From positions 1 through 64,000 of the forward strand of contig JALKBU010000044.1 in the NCBI GenBank assembly GCA_023091735.1: a DNA stretch of 64,000 nucleotides, written 5' to 3'. This DNA comes from Trichomonas tenax (lineage: Eukaryota > Parabasalia > Trichomonadida > Trichomonadidae). The notes under the pieces were generated by a model, which was not told where the DNA came from, ran no database searches, and was given only the letters and a program-made list of their open reading frames with translations. Below are positions 51,475 through 61,954 of the stretch, piece after piece (the stretch's first letter is position 1; each line of letters opens with the position of its first letter). The position numbers and the translations under genes were made by a program.

Positions 51475-52739
51475 CAAAAGTCGTAAATCCTGAAACTGTG
51501 TTAGCCAAATCTACTGTGATTTTTGAAATAAAAGTTGATATTTAGGATCTCTCTATAATGTTTAAACCAATAAAATATCCTTTTATTTTCACTTCACTTT
51601 TATTCCTCGACACTATAAAAACAAAAAATTTATAAGCATCTCTGACATGCAAAGTGTCGCGGAGCGCGGCGTGGCGTAGCCACTGATCGCCATCGGTTGC
51701 GGAACAATTCGCTAAACAACTGGGAAAAAGTCACTTTTTAATATGACACCCTCTATTTACGTGTCAGAAATGCACTTTTGTTTAAACTCATTTTGAATCA
51801 ATGATCATTCAAATTCTCAAACAACAAACAAGGAAAAAAGGTCTTTTATCAATTTGCACTGCATAGCAATTGCATATTTTAGTTAACAAACGCAAAAGAA
51901 ATGCTTGTTGAAGTTTGTTGAACAAATGCAACTTGAAATCTACCAAAAGCACATTAAAAGAATTATTGAAATGTCAGTTTTATTTGCAGATATTTTTCGA
52001 TGGATTCTAAATAGAACTGATTCATTAGATAAACGAAAACTCGTTTTCCAAATGTTGATCCAAACTCTCCAAATAAAATTAATAATAACATATTATTGAA
52101 ATTACGTAAATATCCTTTTTTATATATTATTGAAATGGAAACTGAAGTATAACTAAGAATAAATCAAAATACCTATGCCAGATTAGGTAATGCATATTAA
52201 GAAGAAAAGCAATAACTTCTATGATATCACTAGTTAAATATAATAATATAGAAAGCTAAATATATGAAGAAAAATGTGTTTTGGAATACAGGTCATTCAT
52301 CGAAGCCAAATTCAAGAGAATTGACTCATAATCTTAAAACAAGTTCGCAGACCCTTATACATCATTTTACCAAGAAATAGGTCTTTAAATAAAGTGTGTG
52401 AATATTCCTTTTTACATTTGCAGCAACAGCATATGGTGATCGTCCTGACTGATACATCAATTGAGTCGGTAGATATAATCATTTCTTTTCAATCACTACA
52501 TTATACATTGTAAATGAGTTAAACACCGTAAAAGTGTTAAAACAATATTTGCAGCATTCCTTTAAAACAATACATATAGATTCTTTATTGGTAATTGATC
52601 ATAGTGAATGTATTATTATATAGCACATCTGTTTAATATATAAACTAATAAGTAAAATACAATTATATATTATAACTCTTTTTCGAAATCTTCAAAATGG
52701 TTTTTCTTGATTTATATGTGATTCACGTTGATAGGTGGT
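51475..52739. other. intergenic, about 1.3 kb
   Basis: No supported gene; a 65-codon plus-strand ORF at 51905-52099 looks accidental. A GC-rich patch lies at 51655-51710. Words CTGACATGCAAAGTGTC and TTTACGTGTCAGAAAT belong to the scattered word family. Confidence 0.4.
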
Positions 52740-52759
52740 TTTAAAAGTGACAAAAACAT

Positions 52760-53508
52760 GTGGAGTAATTTCTAATTTATGCGAGTTCCATATCTGAGAC
52801 ATACCAATTGGAATTTCGTAATAACCAAACTATTTCATTTCCATCAGATCTTGTTAAGTCCATTTATAGAAACAATGTGATTAATGAAGGTTTTACAAAT
52901 GCACCCTATTATTGTTTTGATGGCTTTGGAAATGTAAATGATATACATTTACCCAATTCATTGTTATTCATAGAGAATGATGCATTCCCATATATATCAA
53001 TTAAATATTTGTATATTCCAAAATTTGTCTCATCAATGAGTACCGCAAATCCTTTTGATTTGGCAAAATCTTTAGAAAGAATTGATGTTGATCCAGATAA
53101 CCAATATTTTACATCGGGTGACGGCATTGTGTATTCAAACAATATGAAAGAATTAATTCATGTTCCTGGATCAATTAATTTTTAAAAAATTAATAATTCC
53201 TCCTGGTGTTTAACGTTCAAGACATGCTGCATTAAGAAACACCGGGGCCGCTAAAATCATAATATTTCCTGAGACAATTATATCGTTTGGTTCTTTTACA
53301 TTTTTTGAAGAAAATATTCTTGAAGACATTGTCATTTCGTGAAAATATAATCAGAAAATTCCTACATTCGGTGGTTCTTCTTTCTACAGTTCTAATCTGA
53401 AACAAAACAATGTTACATATTTATATCCATTCAGGCCTCCTCCAACATGTGTTGTGAAGCATCTTTGGAATTACAATTTCAAATATAATTTTGTTTTTAT
53501 TCTTTTGT
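52760..53508 (+). pseudogene. BspA-like leucine-rich repeat gene remnant
   Basis: From about 52775 the plus frame encodes FDGFGNVNDIHLPNSLLFIE, YLYIPKFVSSMSTANPF, LERIDVDPDNQYFTSGDGIV and NMKELIHVPGSINF, then stops at 53185. The repeat pattern resumes at once in another frame: KKLIIPPGV, stop, AAKIIIFPETIISFGSFTFF, ILEDIVIS, stop, KIPTFGGSSFYSSN and PPPTCVVKHLWNYNF. These are BspA/TpLRR motifs (LxxIxxPxxV...I....F). There is no in-frame ATG, one frameshift and at least two stops. BspA-like proteins are the largest surface-protein family in Trichomonas. Confidence 0.75.
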
Positions 53509-53569
53509 AAAATTTGAGTAAAAATTAAACATTTACGACAATATTTCATACAATACAAAGGTTATAAAC

Positions 53570-55069
53570 TTAATTTTGCGAGCTAAATTCGTAATTATCA
53601 ACAGTAAGACCATCTAGAAGTCCATCCATTTTCTTTTGAATTGATAAAGAATGATCATCGTCCTTTTGCTCTGTGTCAAAAGAATCTTCAAAATCATTCT
53701 CTTTCTCTTGATTTTCGGCATTATTATTTTCGCTTGATTTTTCACTTTCAAAGTGTTCTTCCGATTTCTTATTTTCGCTCTCGAAATCCTCTGTTTCAAA
53801 TTCGTCTTTCTTTCCGCTGGTGGATTCTTCTTTAGATGATTCCACTTTATGCTCTGCTTCTTGAGGCTCTTCAGATGTGAAATCATCTTTTTCTTTTGAT
53901 TTAGAGTCTGAATCAGATTGTTGTTTTTCTTCTTTGAGTTCTTCAGATTTAGACTCAAAATCATTTTCTTCATGCTTTTCTTTATCTATTTCTGATTCGA
54001 AGTCTCCTTTATCACTGCCTTGTTTTTCTTTATCAGAACTAGATTCGAAATCTTTATTTTCTTGTTCCTGATTTGATTTGAAATCTTTTTCAGCAAATTT
54101 ATTTTCTTCTTCTTTTTCACCATCAGATTCGAATTCTGTTTCTTCTTCTTTATTTGTAATTTCTGCAAACTCTTCTTCATCGTCGAAGTCTGATTCTCCC
54201 TCTGGCTTCGCTTCAGTTGCTTCTGTTGTGTATGGCTTGTTTTCGTTGACAACTTTTGCAGATTTTGGTGTGAAACGGTCAAGTTCAGCTTGCAAATGTT
54301 TTCTTGTGATAACAGCAGTGTTTAGCCTCTGTTGTTCTTTAGCTAATTCTAGTTGAAGTTCTTCTATAGATTTCTTTTGTTTCTTCTGTTTCTTTCTGTC
54401 TTCGATGATTTGCTTTTCTTTCTTTTGAAGTTCTTTCAGTCTCTTTTCGAGATTCTTCTGCTCTTCTGTCATTTGCAGTGCTTTCTGGACATTAGCTGTT
54501 AGCCTAGGATCAGTTATTTGGTTGTATATAGAATCAAGTTTGTTATTTGCATCGATTATTTCCTTCTTTAGGAGTCCGAAAACTTGCCTTTGCATAACAA
54601 GTTCTGCTTTGTATTTTTTATCATTTTCAACTGTGAAATATGACGCAAGGAAGTTATACTGATTATCAATCTCCTTGAATTGTGCTTGAAGCTTTGCCAA
54701 TTCTTCAGATTTGTTATATCTTTTCTCTTCTGCATCAATTGCGTCCGAATCGATGTCAAACCTCCTTCTGTACTTTACACTATCTGCCACTTTCTCTTTA
54801 TGCGACTGCTGCAATCTATCCAACTTTTCTTGTAATGGAATGATTTCTTGCTTGATTTGGTCGATTTCTGCGAGAACTTGAGCTTTCTGTTCAACGAGGT
54901 ACTCAGGTTCGTCGTATATTTCGTTTGTTCGTTGGACAGGTTTTTCTGGAAATTTTGGTTCAGGCTGCTGAGCCTTTATTGAATGTTTAAATCGAGGATT
55001 TGTGTTCTGTGAGCGCCTTGATTTGTTTATTTGAGGCGGAGGTGGCGAAGGTTCTGCTTCTTCCCACAT
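53570..55069 (-). CDS. coiled-coil protein with acidic repeat tail
   Basis: 499 residues. A proline-rich start (EEAEPSPPPPQINKSRRSQN), a long coiled coil at about 55-270 (VLAEIDQIKQEIIPLQEKLD; KNLEKRLKELQKKEKQIIED), then a Glu/Asp/Ser/Lys-rich tail at about 290-490 with a recurrent D-F-E-S motif (KDFESSSDKEKQ, GDFESEIDKEKH, NDFESKSEELKE), ending DDHSLSIQKKMDGLLDGLTV. The tail probably is unstructured and may be a casein-kinase target. A microtubule or scaffold role is possible; no family is assigned. Shadow ORFs on both strands come from the biased composition. Confidence 0.75.
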   Translation of the reverse strand: MWEEAEPSPPPPQINKSRRSQNTNPRFKHSIKAQQPEPKFPEKPVQRTNEIYDEPEYLVEQKAQVLAEIDQIKQEIIPLQEKLDRLQQSHKEKVADSVKYRRRFDIDSDAIDAEEKRYNKSEELAKLQAQFKEIDNQYNFLASYFTVENDKKYKAELVMQRQVFGLLKKEIIDANNKLDSIYNQITDPRLTANVQKALQMTEEQKNLEKRLKELQKKEKQIIEDRKKQKKQKKSIEELQLELAKEQQRLNTAVITRKHLQAELDRFTPKSAKVVNENKPYTTEATEAKPEGESDFDDEEEFAEITNKEEETEFESDGEKEEENKFAEKDFKSNQEQENKDFESSSDKEKQGSDKGDFESEIDKEKHEENDFESKSEELKEEKQQSDSDSKSKEKDDFTSEEPQEAEHKVESSKEESTSGKKDEFETEDFESENKKSEEHFESEKSSENNNAENQEKENDFEDSFDTEQKDDDHSLSIQKKMDGLLDGLTVDNYEFSSQN

Positions 55070-55771
55070 TTTTTTTGACTTTGAAATTAATTTTCAACGA
55101 ATATCGAAAGTGACAATATAATAAAAAGCAGGGGGTGAATCCAAAATTTATTCTTCGCTAAAATGCCTCAGCTATATATATTATGATTCATTTTAACGTC
55201 AACAACAATTATAGAATGTCTATTTTGCATGCTGATATCTATAGTGCATTCCAATTCACGCGCTGAATCTGATTCAAATATATGTGATTTATAAACAGAT
55301 ATTTGCCGCGTAAAATAAAAATATTTGTCGTGTAAATGATTTTGCCATAAAATGATGATTTTTCTGCTCCGTTTATGGTATGGCATATATGGGACTATGT
55401 GAACTTATGTGCAAAGTTTGGGAATCCGATTTCAATTCTCAAGTTGTCGAAATTAAGATTTATAAATATGACATGTAAACATAATTTTTGTTATGTAAAA
55501 TAAATTTGCTGTGTAAACCGGAATTTTGTCATGTAATGTGTTTGATGAAGAGCTATCAAAAGTGGCTCATTTGGAGAGACTCATGTTTTGCCTGAGAGTG
55601 TTCAAGTGCAAAATTAGACCTAAAAGGGAGGAAAGGAGCTCGGCATGCGCGATGGAGGGTGACGGAGTTCGCTCATTGAGTGAACTTTAGTTGCCAAAAT
55701 TTTCTTGTTTATTTTTTGAGAGGCTGACGAACATTTTGCCCTCAATAAAATTGAATTAGCCCGTGATGACT
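55070..55771. other. intergenic, about 700 bases
   Basis: Divergent promoters. Between 55460 and 55540 it has several words of the family TGACATGTAAA, TGTTATGTAAA, TGCTGTGTAAA and TGTCATGTAA. No gene. Confidence 0.45.
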
Positions 55772-55776
55772 TCACA
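55772..55776 (+). promoter_or_regulatory. Inr (TCACA) that favours the ATG at 55784
   Basis: TCACAAATCACAATG: predicted +1 at 55774, 10 bases before the ATG at 55784. It lies inside the first codons of the longer frame, so the shorter start is preferred. Confidence 0.5.
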
Positions 55777-55783
55777 AATCACA

Positions 55784-56752
55784 ATGAATTTAGGTGTTCT
55801 CGGTACAGGATGGATTACAGAGAAGTTCATCGACGCTGCTCGCCATGACTCACGCTACAAATTTGTCGCCGTCTGCTCCAGGTCCATGGAGTCCGCAAAG
55901 AAGTTTGCTTATAAGAATGGAATCGAGAATTTCTTCGACAATCTTGATGCTATGCTTGATTCTGGCCTCATCAACTGCTTGTACATTGGCACTCCAAACG
56001 CTACACACCACGCAAACGCTATCAGAGCTTTAGAAAAGAAGATTCACGTAATTTGTGAAAAGCCACTTGCTGCCAACGCTCAGCAGGCAGAAGAGATGAT
56101 CAACAAGGCCAAGGAAAACAGCGTTGTCTTGATGGAAGCTATGAGACTCACACCAAGCCCAGTTTTCCAGGCTGTTAAGAAGAATCTTGACAAAGTTGGT
56201 CCAATTCACAAGTTTGTTGCCAACTTCTGCCAGCTTTCATCCAAGCTCACAAGGTTCCAGGCCGGTGAGCAGTTCAGTGCTCTCTCTGCTGAGATGGCCG
56301 GCGGTTCTATCATGGATCTCGGTGTTTACTGCGTTTATCCAATGATTTCATTGTTCGGAACACCACAGAGCATCAAAGCAATGGGTTCTCTCCTCTCAAC
56401 AGGTGTTGATGCAGAAGCTTCAATCCTCTGTCAGTACCCAGACATGACTGCTGTCATCCTCTGCTCCAAGCTCTGCCAGACACACCTTTGCAGTGAAATA
56501 ATGGGTGAAAAGGGAACAATTCAAATCGATCAGCTTGCAACAATGAAGCAGACACGCTTCGTTCCTGCTAATGGTGAAGTTGAAATCCTCGGGACTCTCG
56601 AATACGACAACGATATGATCTTCGAGGCCATCGAGTTCGCTGATGTTGTTCTTTCAGGCAGAAAGGAGTCTGAAATCAACACTCACTATGCATCACTCGA
56701 AACAATGAAGATCCTTGATGAAGCACGCAGACAGCTCGGCATCAAGGGCTAA
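55784..56752 (+). CDS. Gfo/Idh/MocA-family NAD(P)-dependent oxidoreductase
   Basis: 322 residues from the ATG at 55784 (328 from the one at 55766). A Rossmann start MNLGVLGTGWITEKFI, then the family motif CEKPLAANAQQAEEM at about 90-105 with the catalytic-region Lys-Pro, and the C-terminal substrate domain with GGSIMDLGVYCVYPMISLFG, where the family has its catalytic Asp/Tyr region. The enzymes oxidise or reduce sugars and similar polyols; the closest look is to trans-1,2-dihydrobenzene-diol or 1,5-anhydrofructose-type reductases, substrate unknown. The length equals the bacterial family norm. There is no signal or membrane segment, so it is cytosolic. Bacterial-type metabolic enzymes of this kind are well known as transferred genes in trichomonads. 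The codon use is GC-rich, suggesting strong expression. Confidence 0.9.
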   Translation: MNLGVLGTGWITEKFIDAARHDSRYKFVAVCSRSMESAKKFAYKNGIENFFDNLDAMLDSGLINCLYIGTPNATHHANAIRALEKKIHVICEKPLAANAQQAEEMINKAKENSVVLMEAMRLTPSPVFQAVKKNLDKVGPIHKFVANFCQLSSKLTRFQAGEQFSALSAEMAGGSIMDLGVYCVYPMISLFGTPQSIKAMGSLLSTGVDAEASILCQYPDMTAVILCSKLCQTHLCSEIMGEKGTIQIDQLATMKQTRFVPANGEVEILGTLEYDNDMIFEAIEFADVVLSGRKESEINTHYASLETMKILDEARRQLGIKG

Positions 56753-58340
56753 TTTCAAATGTTATTTTACTAAACACTTATATTTTTATCTTTTCATTGT
56801 ATCTAAGTGGGGTTGCGCATTTGGAAGAAAAGTGGGAAAATTCCAGATCTCGAAAAACCATACTTCCTTCCAAACGATTATTTTGTAAAATTTGTCTAAT
56901 TTACCCAGTTTTACATTACTTTAGCCACACCTTGCCATTTCGGATGTTTACGTGTCATATTGTCAGATTCATTTTTTAATGGATGATTCAATGCTGTTTA
57001 CCCCAAACTCATATGTAAACTGCAAGCTGAGGCTTTTCCGCATGAATTAACGCATACCATGCAATACATGAGTACCAATAAACTTCAAAAAATCAGCTCA
57101 TAAATTAGATAATTTCTTCATATCTCATAAATTCATACGATGATCATTAATTTTGACTTCTAGTTCTCCAAATAAATTGTATACACTATCCACTTCTATA
57201 ATAAAAATATTATCATACCGTTAACAATTTTAGGTCCAAAATTATTCAATCACGAAAAACAATAATTTCTCATATGTGAGTGCAGAATCGCAAAATACAG
57301 GCGAATTCTAGCACCTCCATACACAGAACATCAATCAAATCCAACAAAATGTTGAAATTTTACTGATGGTTTTCACAAAATAATGATGTTTACGCTTATT
57401 CATGTAAATTTAATTCTCTCATTGTTATTAGTATCATACAAGGAATCATCTGCTTAATTATAACTACTAAAGCAATCTATAAATAAATTAACATATCAGA
57501 GGCGTCACTGAATTTTCTACACCTACTCAAACATCTCGATTTTTCTCCACCAGTATAAATATTTAAGGTCTAATTTTAGTGGCAAATGAAAAATTTTCCC
57601 ATCTAAAATGCTGTGGATATATAAAGCATGAAAAATATATTATTCAATATTATATCAAAAAAATGTCTTGATTTATTTTGATGTTAACTGACGGGTTATC
57701 ATTACTCATGTTGTTTGCATGCTGTGTGGATGAAAAGTAAGGGTTGCAAATTAAGATTAAATATTTTGCGAATAAAAAGCAACACATTTTTATTCTGTAA
57801 GTCCAACATTTAGTAGACACTGATTTGTCCATTTTAAACGCAGACAAAACTAAGATTTTGTTATCAAATGAACTGCTAGTAGTCTTGTATATAGATATAG
57901 ATAATAATTATTGGATAATTCATAGTATTGTAAACAATTATTTTAATATCAAAATATGGAGGCAGCCGAACTGCATTTTTCGAATGAAGTCGTGGACACA
58001 TATAACAACCTATGAGTTACGTACTCACCCAGCCTTGGCTCGAGATAAGATAATCACACACTTTTGTCATGTAAATATATACATGACAAAAAAATATCTT
58101 CCAAAAAATTTTCGTAACTTCCTTCCAGACCTCGACTTATCTTCCAAATGCGCAACCCTATTTTATCTCATACAAAAAGCATTTTGTTAAATATTTTATG
58201 AGCAAAAATCACTTTTTGTTGTCCCTAGAAAACCTTTAATGAAAATTTCTCAATTTTGAATTTGAAATAGAAAATCATGAGCTGAATGCTAATTTTATGA
58301 TTTTATTAAAGCGCCTTCACATTTTTTTCTAAAAAGTGAG
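56753..58340. other. gene-poor stretch with a dispersed repeat
   Basis: Holds copy 2 of repeat R1 at 56903-57503. A 121-codon frame at 57825-58190 has no ATG near its start and no family match (DKTKILLSNELLVVLYIDID). Nothing else is supported. Confidence 0.4.
56903..57503 (-). repeat. dispersed repeat R1, copy 2 (inverted relative to copy 1)
   Basis: Inverted copy of 28711-29310. Landmarks in both: CATGCAATACATGAGTACCA, GGCTTTTCCGCATGAATTAA (with minor changes), ACACAGAACATCAATCAAAT. Ends at ATATCAGAG on one side and at CCCAGTTTTACATTACTTTA on the other. Confidence 0.75.
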
Positions 58341-58349
58341 CACAAAATG

Positions 58350-59960
58350 TTTTCTCTTTTTCCATTTTGTCGATGCAAATAGGCATTGTTTTTAGAGCTC
58401 TATCCAAAAATCGGTATTTTACAATTTTTGTGGTGGATGCTTACATAAGGTTATTGACAGTTGTAATGTGGTCATCCAAAGCCCTTTCAATAGAGGGACA
58501 AAGAGGTGATTCGTTCGTTGGTAATGAAACAGCAAACGAACTATGGCACGATGATGAACTACAGCAATGAATATTCCTATTTTTCGTTTAGAAAAGTCAA
58601 CGATTTTTCTACGGATGTCTTTCAGCAAAATATTGTAATTGAGAACTCCGTGTTCAGTAATATGACAGAAACTGCAATTCAAACTCGTTACGAGAGCGAT
58701 GTTCAAATCAAGGACAATTATTTTTCGTTCATTATTGTTAACGTTGGTTACACAGCTTCTGTGCTTGATCTTGGTGCGTGCGGAAGCATATCATTCTCGA
58801 AAAATTGCATTTATAAATCTGGCAATATAAATGATGCAGATGATATCCATTCTGGATTAATATATGCATACATATACCCATACTGTTACTATTACGCTAA
58901 GTTTTCAGAGTGCAGTTTTGTTATTTCGCCATCAGGAATGAAATCTGCATCACAGATTGAGTTACAGGCTTCCAACTTCAGCATGAATACTGTAAATTCA
59001 TCATACATTTCGCGAACATTCCTAGTATTTGACTGTCGCGAACTTGATCTTCCAATATCGAGAATTACAATGGTTACAATTACTTCTAAGCCAAGAACGC
59101 CTGGGTGCTTGTTGTCTGCTGATAACACAGTGCTTTTCAGGAACGTTTTCGTGAATAACAAGTGTTCGAGAAACTTTGGTGAAACAATTCCTCTTCTTTA
59201 CTATAAAAACACAACGATTTTGAGGGGCCTTGTTATACTTAGGAACTCCTTTGATATTCTTGGCATCCCTGCTGACTCAGGTCAAAATAATAATTGTCAA
59301 GTTTTCGAAACAAACTTCGATATTGATCCTGGACCATATGTGCAAGTCCACACACTCGTTAATTTCTCGTACACATATATGTTTGCTTATTACTCAACAG
59401 GAATGTGCGAAGCACAATATTCTGAAACACCAGTTCCCGAAGCTGCGTCACCAACAAAAGATGCCGCGAATTCGGGCGATATTCTGCAGGATAGTAGGAA
59501 GATTCTCATAATCACTACATCAATACTTGCGGTTGCAGTTGTTCTTGTCATTATCTGGTTCATTGTTAAGTCCAAGAGACAGAAGACACATCAGAAGTAT
59601 CTCAACTATGACTTCGAACAGTCTTTCTCATACGAAGACGATTACTCAGAACAGAAGCGACAAGAAAACAAGATCGAGTCTAAAACAGCTTCGAATAATG
59701 ACCAACTTATACATGCAACTCAATCATCAACTACAGACAAAGCGAATTCGATTGTCAAAGCTGATTCTTATTCTTATGATGATACGAACAACATTCAAAT
59801 ACCACCTGTTCATCATCATAATAAAAGTCAAACTGTTCATTCACAACAAACTGGAACGACAACGAATAATAGCGATGAGTCTGTTTCTATTGATGATAGT
59901 GATCCTTATTATTATTCTACTTATTCTCATGGATATACAACTAAAACTGAAAAATCGTAA
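58350..59960 (+). pseudogene. type I surface protein, beta-helix-like, with broken 5' end
   Basis: The open frame (58506-59960; first ATG at 58524) encodes a long beta-rich outer part with Asn/Ser/Cys repeats (FQQNIVIENSVFSNMTETAI; ISFSKNCIYKSGNI; FSECSFVISPSG), one membrane segment (ILIITTSILAVAVVLVIIWF, about residues 333-355), and a Ser/Thr/Tyr/His-rich tail. This resembles trichomonad Pmp-like/right-handed beta-helix surface proteins. It has no signal peptide. Upstream, another frame at about 58390-58500 continues the family pattern (KSVFYNFCGGCLHKVIDSCN and VVIQSPFNRGTKR), and an ATG at 58347 starts a signal-like MFSLFPF. So the 5' part carries one or two frameshifts or was truncated. 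The main frame is otherwise intact and could be recent decay or a sequence error. Confidence 0.65.
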
Positions 59961-59987
59961 CTTTTTTTATTAATATCAAACAAAAAA

Positions 59988-61343
59988 TTAAAGTTGACTT
60001 GCGTAGTTTCGAAGATTTTGGGTCATTTCTTGTATTGGTTCAATATTTACACCTATTTCTTCTAATATATCGTCAATCTGTGCATCATCGTACTCAGTTA
60101 TAACTGTGACAGCATCAGGACCTAAAGTGCTATTTGCAAAATGAAGAATTCTTGCTAATAAAGATAAATATTTTTCGGGTGATTCAGACATCGACATCAC
60201 TGATCCAAAAGATGCTATGAATCCCGATTGAACCATACTTAGCACTGCATCAAGCGTTAAATGATCCGATGCTTTGGAAATGGCGCTTAAACAGAAACTT
60301 GATGTGTTAAAATCTCCATCTTTCACCATACTCGTTAATGCAGCAAAAACACCTGATGTTTCAAGGAATGTGATGCAATTTGGATTATTTTTGATTATAG
60401 CCTTGATCAGCTTTGCAATGCGTATTGTTGTCTGTTTATCGTAAATCGCATTATTGACTAAATTCCAATTTATGTTTGGTGCAAAATTGGAAACAAAACT
60501 TGAATCACATTGGAATGCAACATCAAGGAATGCGATTGTTGCATCATTCAGCTTTTCTTCATTTGCAAATAATATCGGTAAAGTTCCATTTTCGATGATG
60601 AAATTTGCTAATTCTGGGCATTGAGTGAGAACGCTTGCAAGAGCGTAATACACACCATCTCTTACCTCAGCTAGATGGCAACAAGATCGGCATTGAGACA
60701 AAACATAAAGAAAATAATTATGATCGACGTGATTTGATTGAATAATACAAATTGCAGCATGTATATTCATTATCTCACATACTATATTGGGTATATTTAT
60801 ACATGCCTGGAAATACTCAGTCAATATCATAACAGAATTCGAAATACATTCAATTGAAAACCGAGGGCAGCAGAAAGCTCTTTGTATAGATTGCAGTATA
60901 TAAATCAACGACCACAGATGGTCTTCGTTGGTTGGAAGTGATAACATTGATAATAATTCAAGAACTAATTCATCAGATAACAAATCATATCTAAATTCGG
61001 GTGGAATCTTCATAATATGCAATAACAAGTATGAAGTGAGCTTTTTATATGGGTTAAATGGTTCTTTGATGTGTGATATTAAAAAATCGAATATATTTAG
61101 TAAAGAAACAATTTTTGTAACTAATTGATAATTGACGTCGCTTTTATTCAATGAATTTATAGTTTCTTGAACGAAATGAATGAATTCTTCCGTGTTTTCA
61201 TCAACGTCTAAATTTAAAAGTTTGTTGCAACAGAAATTAAAGTAATCGGGAAGAAACTTTTCGTCATTTGTAAACTCTACGTAGACACTGTTGTAATCTA
61301 GTTTGTTTTTTGATTTACTTTTGATCTGTCCATCGATTTGCAT
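59988..61343 (-). CDS. armadillo/HEAT-type helical repeat protein
   Basis: 451 residues, all alpha-helical, with repeat-like pairs from about 130 on: SIQRAFCCPRFSIECISNSV, VRDGVYYALASVLTQCPELA, LNDATIAFLDVAFQCDSSFV, LIKAIIKNNPNCITFLETSG, FCLSAISKASDHLTLDAVLS. The N-terminus contains NDEKFLPDYFNFCCNKLLNL. Such single ARM-fold proteins are common and mostly uncharacterised in trichomonads; importin-like or scaffold roles are possible. No signal or membrane segment. An Inr TCATT lies 9 bases before the ATG. Tail to tail with the surface-protein gene, with 27 bases between. Confidence 0.75.
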   Translation of the reverse strand: MQIDGQIKSKSKNKLDYNSVYVEFTNDEKFLPDYFNFCCNKLLNLDVDENTEEFIHFVQETINSLNKSDVNYQLVTKIVSLLNIFDFLISHIKEPFNPYKKLTSYLLLHIMKIPPEFRYDLLSDELVLELLSMLSLPTNEDHLWSLIYILQSIQRAFCCPRFSIECISNSVMILTEYFQACINIPNIVCEIMNIHAAICIIQSNHVDHNYFLYVLSQCRSCCHLAEVRDGVYYALASVLTQCPELANFIIENGTLPILFANEEKLNDATIAFLDVAFQCDSSFVSNFAPNINWNLVNNAIYDKQTTIRIAKLIKAIIKNNPNCITFLETSGVFAALTSMVKDGDFNTSSFCLSAISKASDHLTLDAVLSMVQSGFIASFGSVMSMSESPEKYLSLLARILHFANSTLGPDAVTVITEYDDAQIDDILEEIGVNIEPIQEMTQNLRNYASQL

Positions 61344-61349
61344 AAGAAA

Positions 61350-61354
61350 AATGA
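61350..61354 (-). promoter_or_regulatory. Inr (TCATT) of the armadillo-type gene
   Basis: TCATTTTTCTTATG: predicted +1 at 61352, 9 bases before the ATG at 61343. Confidence 0.6.
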
Positions 61355-61623
61355 TCTCAGAACTATTAAAACACTAGAATCTGGTCATTAGAGCATCGAA
61401 TTATGAAGTAAAAACGCATATATTACCTTTATTATATGAATTTCTATCCGCGAAGGACATACAATGAACATACGAATTGATGCAAACGTGCAAACAAATC
61501 CATAAAAAGAAGGTTAAGATATATCAAATACGAATGTGTCTCCGACCTAATATTTGGTAAAACCATGCGTAAAAAAGATCAAAGTATATGAGATTATGAA
61601 TATATGTATTCATCATATTTTAT

Positions 61624-61902
61624 TTAGATCTTCTGGAAAGCGATGATCTTCTCAGATGAGATCCAGTCCTCCCAGGAGGAGAGCTCGTCCTCAAGACCCT
61701 GGACATCAACATCATCTGTAACAACGGCGCCGATCTGGAGAGCGAAAAGGCCGAAGCAGGCTTCCTTGCGCTGGGCAACACCCCAAAGGAGGCCCTCCAT
61801 CTGGACCTCACGGACCTTCTTTTCGAGCTCGTCGAGGTTGACCTCATCGGAAGCTGGCATAATTTCAAGAACGAGTGTGGACTTACCGACCTTCTCAGCC
61901 AT
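61624..61902 (-). CDS. minimal eEF1B exchange factor (EF1-GNE domain only)
   Basis: 92 residues forming only the guanine-nucleotide exchange domain that recharges eEF1A with GTP. KSTLVLEIMPASDEVNLDEL, VQMEGLLWGVAQRKEACFGL, ALQIGAVVTDDVDVQGLEDE and a terminal IIAFQKI match the eEF1B-alpha C-terminal domain (LLDVKPWDDET.., GLVWG, YGIKKLQI, AFNKI). Most eukaryotic homologs are above 200 residues, with a GST-like N-terminal domain and an acidic linker; both are missing here, so the protein has the size of archaeal aEF1B. The start fits MAEK and no longer frame is open upstream. A short uORF (ATG about 35 bases upstream) precedes it. GC-rich codons point to very strong expression. Confidence 0.93.
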   Translation of the reverse strand: MAEKVGKSTLVLEIMPASDEVNLDELEKKVREVQMEGLLWGVAQRKEACFGLFALQIGAVVTDDVDVQGLEDELSSWEDWISSEKIIAFQKI

Positions 61903-61954
61903 TCAAGGAATGTGGCCTTGGTTTCATTTTGAGAGGACCTTGAAATATTTGTGA

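Noticed and set aside
57825..58190. 121-codon plus-strand ORF as a gene
   Set aside because: Begins at a TTG with no early ATG, no recognisable motif, and composition like the intergenic flanks.
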